Shown here in pieces: positions 1 through 5,507 of a DNA stretch of 6,903 nt (its first letter is position 1; each line of letters starts with the position of its first letter). Made by a program: the position numbers and the translations under genes. Below the pieces are notes generated by a model. That model had not been told where the DNA came from and did no database searches. It saw nothing but the letters and a program-made list of their open reading frames with translations. Source of the stretch: an uncultured Acidimicrobiaceae bacterium (GTDB lineage Bacteria > Actinomycetota > Acidimicrobiia > Acidimicrobiales > MedAcidi-G1); assembly GCA_913054115.1 (NCBI GenBank), contig CAJXIS010000114.1, positions 1 to 6,903 on the forward strand. Direction: 5' to 3'.

Positions 1-591
1 GGCGGCAAGGCGTGGACCAACGAGCCCAACGACTGGAAGTGGTGCTTCGGGGTCAACGTCTTCGGCAGCGCCCACGGCGTCATCTCGTTCGTCCCCCGCA
101 TGATCGAATCGGGGCAGCCCGGCCACGTGGTCAACACCTCGTCCGGTGACGGCGGCTTCGCCCCGGTGCCGATGGCATCCGTCTACGCCTCGAGCAAGGC
201 GGCGGTGTCGTGCTTCACCGAGGCGTTGCACCACCAGTTGCTGGCCGAGGCCGAGGGGATGGGTGCGTCGGTGTTCTACCCGTCGGGTGGCCTCATGAAC
301 ACCGGGCTTTTCACCGCCCAGCGCAACCGCCCCGAGCACCTGCAGCGCGTGCGCGGCGGCACGGGGCGGGCCAGCATGACCTTCGACGAGTTGAAGGCGC
401 GGCTCGAGAAGGCTGGCCGCGACGTGAAGGTGGCCGACCTCGACGAGTTGGGCCGGTTCGTCGTCGACTGCGTGGCGCAGCGCCGTTACGTCATCGCCAG
501 GGACCTCGATGACACGATCGACCTGCTGCACCGTCGGGCCGACGCCATCGGCCGCTTCGAGGTGCCGCCCCACCACGACATGGGCCTGTAG
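1..591 (+). CDS. Short-chain dehydrogenase/reductase (SDR), 3' part only
   Basis: The reading frame is open from base 1 to the TAG at 589-591 and gives the last 196 residues. The N-terminus with the TGxxxGxG nucleotide-binding motif lies outside the window. Visible classical SDR landmarks are NVFG at fragment residues 19-22 (the conserved Asn of helix 4), VNTSS at 44-48 with the catalytic serine, and YASSK at 62-66 with catalytic Tyr62 and Lys66. These fit a Rossmann-fold, NAD(P)-dependent, cytosolic oxidoreductase acting on an alcohol or ketone. The substrate-binding C-terminal part (about residues 80-196) has no motif that I recognise, so the substrate is unknown. The gene ends 22 nt before the bifunctional aldolase/SDR on the same strand, so the two are probably co-transcribed. 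An ATG at position 100 is internal, because homology clearly extends upstream of it. Confidence 0.93.
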   Translation, partial: GGKAWTNEPNDWKWCFGVNVFGSAHGVISFVPRMIESGQPGHVVNTSSGDGGFAPVPMASVYASSKAAVSCFTEALHHQLLAEAEGMGASVFYPSGGLMNTGLFTAQRNRPEHLQRVRGGTGRASMTFDELKARLEKAGRDVKVADLDELGRFVVDCVAQRRYVIARDLDDTIDLLHRRADAIGRFEVPPHHDMGL

Positions 592-613
592 TTCCCTACT
601 ACCGTCGGCGGAC

Positions 614-2581
614 ATGAAAGACCTCTGGAGCGACGACGACTGCGGCGCGGCCGACGCCATCGGCTGCTGTGCCTACGGATCACGGCTGCTCGGTGGCGAC
701 CGTTCGCTCGTCCTGCACGGTGGCGGCAACACGTCGGTCAAGGCCGACTGGACCGACATCACCGGACGCACCGTCGACGCCCTCTTCGTGAAGGGTTCCG
801 GGTGGGACCTGGCCTCGATCGAGGCCCCCGGGTTCACGCCGCTGCCGCTCGACCGCCTCCACGACCTGCTCGGGCTCGACGCCCTCAGCGACGCCGACAT
901 GATGGCCGAGCTGTCGGCGGCCCGGCTGCGTGCCGATGCGCCGCAGCCGTCCGTCGAGACCCTGCTCCACGCCCACCTGCCGTTTCGGGCGATCCAGCAC
1001 AGCCACGCCGACGTGATCCTCGGGCTCACCAACGTGACCGACGCCGAGGACACCCTCGCCGAGGTCTACGGCGACGACGTGGTGGTGGTGCCCTACGTGA
1101 TGCCCGGCTTCGACCTCGCCGTGGCGGTGCGGTCCTGCTGGGACGACCAGGCCCACGAGGGGACCGTCGGGATGGTGCTGCGCCACCACGGCCTGTTCAC
1201 CTTCGGCGAGACCACCCGTGATGCCTATGCCCGCCACGTCGACCTCATCTCCAGGGCCGAGTCGTTCCTCGACCGGGTGGCGCCGCACGAGCCGGCAGGT
1301 CCGTCCGAGAAGGCCGAGGTCGTGCTGACCGAGCTGGCCGACCTGCGCCGCTCGATGTCGGCGGCCGCCGGCCGGCCGATGATCGTGAGCCGCCACCACG
1401 ACGCCTCGATCGCCCGATTCGTGGCAAGGGACGACCTCGCCGATCTGGCAGGCCGTGGGCCGCTCACCCCGGACCACGTGATCCGCACCAAGCGCACGCC
1501 GATGGTCGGGCGGGACGTCGACGGGTTCGTCGCCGCCTACGGCACCTACTTCGCCCGCAACGAGGGGCGCAGCGACGACGACCTGACGATGCTCGACCCG
1601 GCCCCACGCGTCGTGCTCGATCCGGAACTCGGGCTGCTGACCGCCGGCGTCACCCCCAAAGATGCCGACATCGCCGCCGACATCTACCGGCAGACCATCC
1701 CGGTGCTCGAGCGGCTCGAGGATGGCAGGGGCGGCTACGTGGCGCTCGACGAGGGCCACCTCTTCGACGTCGAGTACTGGGATCTCGAGCAGGCCAAGTT
1801 GCGTCGTGCCGGTACACCGAAGGAACTGGCCGGGTACATCGCATTCGTGACCGGGGCGGCGTCCGGCATCGGCCGGGCCTGTGCCGCCGAGCTCCTCGAC
1901 CGGGGCGCCGCCGTCGTCGGCGTCGACCTTGCGGAGTCGGTGGTTGACGCCTTCGACGGCCCGGCCTGGCTGGGGGTGCCAGCCGACGTGTCCGACCACG
2001 ACGTCCAGGCGGCGGCGCTGCGGGCCGGCGTCGAGCGGTTCGGAGGGCTCGACCTGGTGGTCGTGGGCGCCGGCATCTTCCCTGGCAGTTCGGCGATTGT
2101 CGACCTCGACCTCGACACCTGGCGCCTCACCATGGCCGTCAACGTGGATTCGGTCGCGGCCCTGTTCCGCGACGCAGCCCCGCTGCTGTTCCGGTCACCG
2201 GTCGGCGGCCGGGTGGCGGTGATCGCCTCGCGCAACGCCACCGCACCGGGGAAGGGCGCTGCCGCCTACTCGACGTCGAAGGCGGCCCTGACCCAGCTGG
2301 CCAGGGTGGCGGCTCTCGAGTGGGCCGAGCACGGTGTGCGGGTCAACGTGGTACACCCCGACAACGTGTTCGATACGGCGCTGTGGACCGATGAGCTGGT
2401 CGCCGAGCGCTCGGCCGCCTACGGGCTGACTCCCGACGAGTACAAGCGGCGCAACCTGCTCGGCATGGAGGTCGGGGCCGCCCACGTGGCGTCGGTCGTG
2501 GCCGAACTCTGCTCCGACCGCTTCGCCGCCACCACGGCCGCCCAGGTCCCCATCGACGGCGGCAGCGAGCGCACCATCTGA
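614..2581 (+). CDS. Bifunctional class II aldolase / short-chain dehydrogenase (rhamnulose-1-phosphate aldolase / lactaldehyde dehydrogenase type)
   Basis: This 655-residue protein has a class II aldolase domain (about 1-230), a linker typical of this fusion family (about 235-400) and an SDR domain (about 405-655). Aldolase landmarks are HGGGNTSVK at 35-43, KGSGWDL at 60-66, putative catalytic Glu115, and putative metal ligands His129 and His131 (HSH) and His192 (HHGLFTFG). The SDR domain shows TGAASGIG at 413-420, Asp438 after beta-2 (suggests NAD), Asn510, Ser539, Tyr552 and Lys556. In characterised relatives the aldolase cleaves L-rhamnulose-1-phosphate to dihydroxyacetone phosphate and L-lactaldehyde, and the SDR half oxidises the aldehyde. 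Here the sugar is uncertain, because no isomerase or kinase is nearby. The ATG at 614 was chosen because the family N-terminus (LWSDDD) begins there; an in-frame ATG at 509 lies inside the preceding SDR. There is no well-spaced Shine-Dalgarno sequence, which fits translation coupled to the upstream gene. The usual NAG of the SDR domain reads GAG at 485-487. Confidence 0.92.
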   Translation: MKDLWSDDDCGAADAIGCCAYGSRLLGGDRSLVLHGGGNTSVKADWTDITGRTVDALFVKGSGWDLASIEAPGFTPLPLDRLHDLLGLDALSDADMMAELSAARLRADAPQPSVETLLHAHLPFRAIQHSHADVILGLTNVTDAEDTLAEVYGDDVVVVPYVMPGFDLAVAVRSCWDDQAHEGTVGMVLRHHGLFTFGETTRDAYARHVDLISRAESFLDRVAPHEPAGPSEKAEVVLTELADLRRSMSAAAGRPMIVSRHHDASIARFVARDDLADLAGRGPLTPDHVIRTKRTPMVGRDVDGFVAAYGTYFARNEGRSDDDLTMLDPAPRVVLDPELGLLTAGVTPKDADIAADIYRQTIPVLERLEDGRGGYVALDEGHLFDVEYWDLEQAKLRRAGTPKELAGYIAFVTGAASGIGRACAAELLDRGAAVVGVDLAESVVDAFDGPAWLGVPADVSDHDVQAAALRAGVERFGGLDLVVVGAGIFPGSSAIVDLDLDTWRLTMAVNVDSVAALFRDAAPLLFRSPVGGRVAVIASRNATAPGKGAAAYSTSKAALTQLARVAALEWAEHGVRVNVVHPDNVFDTALWTDELVAERSAAYGLTPDEYKRRNLLGMEVGAAHVASVVAELCSDRFAATTAAQVPIDGGSERTI

Positions 2582-2590
2582 CAACAGTCG

Positions 2591-3511
2591 TCAGGAACGG
2601 GCCACCACGGCGGCGGCGACCACGACGTCCTCGACGGCCAGGCCGACCGACTTGAACAGGGTGACCTCGTCGTCGTTCCGGCGGCCGGCCCGTCCGGTGG
2701 CCAGGTCGGCCAGGTCGCCGACGATCCGGTCGAACGACCATGAACCCGCGGCGGCGTGGATGAGCTCGCCCGACTCCTCGGCGGCAGCCTCACGGTCGTC
2801 GACGAACACCGAGGCGGCGGCCACCAGGTCGTCATCGACCTCTCGCCGGGCGGTCGAGTAGGAGCCGACCAGGTTTACGTGGGTGCCGGGCCGGACGGCG
2901 GCGGTGGGGATGACCGGCTCGGCGGCAGAGGTGCATCCGCACACGATGTCGGCAGCGGCCACCTCGTCGGCGGAGGCGGCGACCACGGGACGCCCCCCGG
3001 CATCGACCCCGGCGGCAAAAGCCTCTCCCGACTCAGGCGTGCGGCCGTAGACGAGGATCGACTCGATTCCCGGTCGCACGGCCAGCACGGCCTCGACATG
3101 GCCCCGTGCCTGGACGCCGGTGCCGAAGATGCCCAGCGTTCGTACGTCGGTTCGGGCGAGGACGTCGGTCGCCAACGCCGAGGCGGCTGGGGTGCGCAGT
3201 GCGGTCAGCGCCGAACCGTCGAGGGTCGCCAACGGCACGCCGGTCTCCCGGTCACAGAACAGGTAGTGGCCGTGGATCAGCGGCAGCCCCCGTGAAGGGT
3301 TGCCCGACACGACCGTCACGATCTTGACGCCGATGCCCACCGGGGCAACAGCCGGCATCATCAGCAGGTCGTCGGACGGGCCCAGCGGGACCTGTCGGCG
3401 GGGGTGCAGTTCGCCGAGGTCGCGGAACGCCTCCCGCAGCACCTCGATGGCGGCCGGCATCGGGACGGCGGCCACGATCGCCTCGGCGTCGAAGTACGGG
3501 ATGGCGCTCAT
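2591..3511 (-). CDS. Ornithine cyclodeaminase/mu-crystallin family protein, probable delta1-pyrroline-2-carboxylate reductase
   Basis: The product is 306 residues, a normal length for the family. It has the family's substrate-side lysine (GVKIVTV, Lys63), a Rossmann motif GTGVQARGH at 130-138 preceded by a beta strand (TLGIF), and a C-terminal family segment with GSYSTARREVD at 216-226 followed by VFVDDREAA at 235-243. True ornithine cyclodeaminases carry a catalytic Asp in the segment equivalent to GSYST. Its absence here points to the imine reductase branch, which reduces delta1-pyrroline-2-carboxylate to L-proline with NAD(P)H. Context supports this: the start codon overlaps the stop of the upstream hydroxyproline dehydratase-like gene by 4 nt (ATGA, 3508-3511), so translation is probably coupled. 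The frame stays open far upstream through the neighbouring gene, but the family N-terminus starts at this ATG. Alternatives are other family members such as an alanine, thiomorpholine-carboxylate or ectoine-degradation imine dehydrogenase. Confidence 0.88.
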   Translation of the reverse strand: MSAIPYFDAEAIVAAVPMPAAIEVLREAFRDLGELHPRRQVPLGPSDDLLMMPAVAPVGIGVKIVTVVSGNPSRGLPLIHGHYLFCDRETGVPLATLDGSALTALRTPAASALATDVLARTDVRTLGIFGTGVQARGHVEAVLAVRPGIESILVYGRTPESGEAFAAGVDAGGRPVVAASADEVAAADIVCGCTSAAEPVIPTAAVRPGTHVNLVGSYSTARREVDDDLVAAASVFVDDREAAAEESGELIHAAAGSWSFDRIVGDLADLATGRAGRRNDDEVTLFKSVGLAVEDVVVAAAVVARS

Positions 3512-4506
3512 CGCAGCTGGAACCCGAGGCCGAGTGGGTCGGCGGGGTCGAGGGTGAATGCGCTGGTGGCGTGGCGGTGGGCCGAGCCCTCGACGGTGGT
3601 TACGACGCCGTCGTCGGTGACCGACTCGATGCGTCCGACGAAGAGACCGCCGGCGATGCCCTCGTTGTGGAAGGCGTCGTCCACGCCGATGACCCCGTGG
3701 TGGTGCAGGAGCGCCAGGCGGGCCGACGTTCCGGACCCGCACGGCGACCGGTCGACCTGGCCGTCGGCGAAGATCGTGACGTTGCGCTGGTGGAGCGGGT
3801 CGGCGCCGGGCGTCTCGTGGAGGATCGTGCCGTAGCAGCCCGACAGCCGCTCGTCGGACGGATGCACGAGCGATGGGTGGCCCGCCAGTGCCGCCTTGAC
3901 CTCGCGGCCCAGGGTGATGAGGTCGTCGACGTGGCCGGCCGTCGCAGAGACCGTCAGGTCGTCGATCGCCACCGATGCGTAGAAGGCGCCACCGAACGAC
4001 AACTCCGCCTCGACCGGCCCGAACGAGGTGTCGACCTCGATGCCCGTGGCGCCCACGAACGAGGGCACGTTGCGGAACCGCACGGACACCGCTCGCCCGT
4101 CCTCGATCCTGGCCACGGTGTGGAGCCGTCCGGAGGGAACGTCGACCACGACCTCCAGGCGGCCGGCGCCGACCGGCACGTCGATGACGCCCTCGTCCAC
4201 GGCCCATACGACGAGTGCGATCGTGCCGTGGCCGCACGCCGTGCTGAACCCGTGATTGTGAAAAAACACCACGCCGAGGTCGCCGTCGGCGTCGTCGGGC
4301 GGGACCACGAACCCGCCGTACATGTCGGCGTGGCCACGGGGCTCGTTGACGAGGAAGCGCCGGAGGTCGTCGAGGTGCTCCTGCGCCCAGGAGCGGCGGT
4401 CGAGGACGGTCCGACCCTCCATCGGGCCGGCGTCGACGATCCGGAAGGGCTCGCCGGCGGCGTGGTAGTCGGCGGTCGTGAGCGTCTCGCCGGGCCCGGG
4501 GATCAC
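3508..4506 (-). CDS. Proline racemase superfamily protein, probable trans-3-hydroxy-L-proline dehydratase (Cys/Cys variant) or hydroxyproline epimerase
   Basis: The 332-residue protein has the normal superfamily length. Seen directly: DYHAAGEPFRIV at 13-24 (family N-terminus), the first catalytic Cys91 in STACGHGTIAL, GGAFYA at 172-177, and a second Cys256 in DRSPCGSGTSA (252-262). The two acid/base residues face each other across the substrate. From recalled family knowledge, proline racemases and 4-hydroxyproline 2-epimerases use Cys/Cys, while trans-3-hydroxyproline dehydratases use Cys/Thr. Several segments (HNHGFST at 83-89, YGTIL at 225-229, FADGQVDRSP at 246-255, and the GSAH and GFQL-type C-terminus) look more like the dehydratase clade, including human L3HYPDH. 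The downstream partner, a probable pyrroline-2-carboxylate reductase, also favours a dehydratase. The start is GTG at 4504-4506; an in-frame TAG at 4516-4518 rules out a longer protein. A TAGGGT hexamer 6 nt upstream suggests a leaderless transcript. Confidence 0.9.
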   Translation of the reverse strand: MIPGPGETLTTADYHAAGEPFRIVDAGPMEGRTVLDRRSWAQEHLDDLRRFLVNEPRGHADMYGGFVVPPDDADGDLGVVFFHNHGFSTACGHGTIALVVWAVDEGVIDVPVGAGRLEVVVDVPSGRLHTVARIEDGRAVSVRFRNVPSFVGATGIEVDTSFGPVEAELSFGGAFYASVAIDDLTVSATAGHVDDLITLGREVKAALAGHPSLVHPSDERLSGCYGTILHETPGADPLHQRNVTIFADGQVDRSPCGSGTSARLALLHHHGVIGVDDAFHNEGIAGGLFVGRIESVTDDGVVTTVEGSAHRHATSAFTLDPADPLGLGFQLR

Positions 4507-4569
4507 GGCGGCACCCTAGTGGGGCGACGGATCGGCGGCCGTGGGCCGGCGAGCGGGCATGATGCGCGC
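4507..4569. promoter_or_regulatory. Divergent intergenic region with two leaderless-type promoters
   Basis: This 63-bp gap separates the start codons of the hydroxyproline dehydratase-like gene (-) and the PhyH-family gene (+). On the minus strand TAGGGT (4513-4518) matches the actinobacterial TANNNT -10 consensus and sits exactly 6 nt before GTG. On the plus strand CATGAT (4558-4563) matches four of six bases of TATAAT and sits exactly 6 nt before ATG. That spacing puts transcription start on the first base of each start codon, so both mRNAs could be leaderless. I see no convincing -35 hexamer for either. A 10-bp palindrome, ATGCGCGCAT (4562-4571), overlaps the PhyH start. The promoter calls are inference. 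Confidence 0.5.
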
Positions 4570-5442
4570 ATGGGCACCGGCGCATTCCGCCTGACCGACG
4601 ACCAGGCGGCGGCATTCGCCATGGACGGGTTCGTCGTCGTCGACGGGCTCGTCGACCCGGCCCTGCTCGGTCCGCTGCGCCGCTGCTTCGATCGGCTGTT
4701 CCGGGGTGATTTCGCAACGGGCGTCGAGCCCGACGAGGTCAACTGGCAGGAGGGCGATGGCGATCCGACGCTGACCCGCCAGATCTGCAACGGCTGGCGG
4801 GCCGACCGCCGGATCGCCTCCACCGTGCTGCGTGCCGACCTGGGGGAGGCCGTCGCGCGGCTGGCCGGCTGGCCCGGGACGCGCATCATCCAGGACAACC
4901 TGCTCTGGAAGCCGCCGGGCGCCCGGTCACTGGGCTTCCACCGGGACAACGCCTACCTGCCCTGGTACCGGCCGCAGGAGATGGCCACCTGCTGGATGGC
5001 CCTCGACGACACGTCGGCGGCGGGCGGCACCGCCGAGTTCGCCAGGGGATCGCACCGCTGGCCCCATCAGGATGATCCGACCGGGGAGTTCCACGCCCCG
5101 CAGGACCACCGGGCCACGGTCGCCGAGGCCGCCGCGAGGCACGACGCCGTCCTCGACATCGTGCCGGTCGAGGTGGGAGCCGGCGGGGGATCGTTCCACC
5201 ACGGCTGGACCTGGCACGGGTCGGGGCCCAACGACTCGGGGACCGACCGGCGGGTGCTGGTCCTGCACTGCGCCAGCAGCGAATCCCGGTTCCACCGACC
5301 CGGCTTCGACGATGGCAACGGCCCGATCTACTCCCGCTACGCCCACCCGGACGACGACGCCATGGACGAGGCGCACTTCCCGATCCTCTGGCGGGAGGAT
5401 GGCTACCGCACCCCCGGCCTGCCCGAACCGGGGAGCCGCTGA
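4570..5442 (+). CDS. Phytanoyl-CoA dioxygenase (PhyH) family Fe(II)/2-oxoglutarate-dependent oxygenase
   Basis: The 290-residue protein begins with the typical PhyH opening (LTDDQAAAFAMDGFVVVDGL, 8-27). The facial-triad iron ligands are readable: His124 and Asp126 in FHRDNAYLPW, and distal His216 in WHGSGPN, followed 11-12 residues later by Arg227/Arg228, which would hold 2-oxoglutarate. Between them lies the family segment ALDDTSAAGGTAEFARGSH (144-162). The enzyme should couple oxidative decarboxylation of 2-oxoglutarate to hydroxylation of a small organic substrate in the cytosol. PhyH-family substrates are very diverse (fatty acyl-CoA, ectoine, secondary metabolites), and nothing here fixes the substrate. 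It is transcribed divergently from the hydroxyproline catabolic pair, so an amino-acid-related substrate is possible but unproven. ATG 4570 was chosen because the family N-terminus starts there; an ATG at 4562 is out of frame. There is no Shine-Dalgarno sequence, which fits a leaderless start. Confidence 0.9.
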   Translation: MGTGAFRLTDDQAAAFAMDGFVVVDGLVDPALLGPLRRCFDRLFRGDFATGVEPDEVNWQEGDGDPTLTRQICNGWRADRRIASTVLRADLGEAVARLAGWPGTRIIQDNLLWKPPGARSLGFHRDNAYLPWYRPQEMATCWMALDDTSAAGGTAEFARGSHRWPHQDDPTGEFHAPQDHRATVAEAAARHDAVLDIVPVEVGAGGGSFHHGWTWHGSGPNDSGTDRRVLVLHCASSESRFHRPGFDDGNGPIYSRYAHPDDDAMDEAHFPILWREDGYRTPGLPEPGSR

Positions 5443-5469
5443 GGAAGCGAGTCGGGAACCGCCCGATGA

Positions 5470-5497
5470 TGGTCGGTGCCGCGTAGGCCACCGACCA
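5470..5497. repeat. Perfect 9-bp inverted repeat between phyH-like gene and mrpA (operator or terminator candidate)
   Basis: The left arm TGGTCGGTG (5470-5478) and right arm CACCGACCA (5489-5497) are exact reverse complements separated by 10 nt. As RNA the stem could extend by two more G-C pairs (5479-5480 with 5486-5487), leaving one bulged C and a 5-nt loop. No U-run follows, so it is a poor Rho-independent terminator for the upstream gene. The right arm overlaps the first two bases of the presumed mrpA -10 hexamer (5496-5501), and arm centres are 19 bp apart, a geometry common for operators bound by dimeric regulators. The repeat is seen directly; its function is inferred. Confidence 0.6.
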
Positions 5498-5507
5498 CAA
5501 TGGCGCC
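5496..5507 (+). promoter_or_regulatory. Candidate -10 element for a leaderless mrpA transcript
   Basis: CACAAT (5496-5501) matches TATAAT at four of six bases, including the key second A and final T. It is followed by exactly 6 nt and then the GTG start at 5508, which would place the transcription start on the first base of the gene. No Shine-Dalgarno sequence precedes the GTG. The -35 region is not recognisable and would fall within the left arm of the inverted repeat. Confidence 0.4.

Noticed and set aside
680..1999. 439-codon minus-strand open frame.
   Set aside because: It lies opposite the aldolase/SDR gene, has biased His/Gly/Val composition and no recognisable family.
2578..2594. CTGAC-N7-GTCAG dyad between convergent genes, considered as a bidirectional terminator.
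   Set aside because: A 5-bp stem with no T-tract is too weak, and most of the symmetry comes from the two TGA stop codons.
4261..4266. A run of six A (TTTTTT on the coding strand) inside the catalytic region of the proline racemase-type gene, unusual in such GC-rich DNA; considered as a frameshift site.
   Set aside because: The run encodes Phe-Phe in frame, the frame on both sides matches the family, and the heptamer does not fit the usual X XXY YYZ slippery pattern. It may still be a mild mutation hot spot.
3571..4569. Long plus-strand open frame opposite the proline racemase-type gene, continuous with the PhyH frame.
   Set aside because: It is antisense to a well-supported gene, has low-complexity composition, and exists because stop codons are rare in GC-rich DNA. 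The PhyH family homology begins only at 4570.
4562..4571. 10-bp palindrome ATGCGCGCAT over the PhyH start codon, considered as an operator.
   Set aside because: It is short, its CG-alternating core is common in GC-rich DNA, and it does not extend further.
2591..4717. A 708-codon minus-strand open frame that could suggest a large fusion protein ending in the reductase.
   Set aside because: Only the last 306 residues look like a protein family; the rest is Arg/Pro-rich and is the out-of-frame shadow of the proline racemase-type gene. The overlap ATGA marks the real start.
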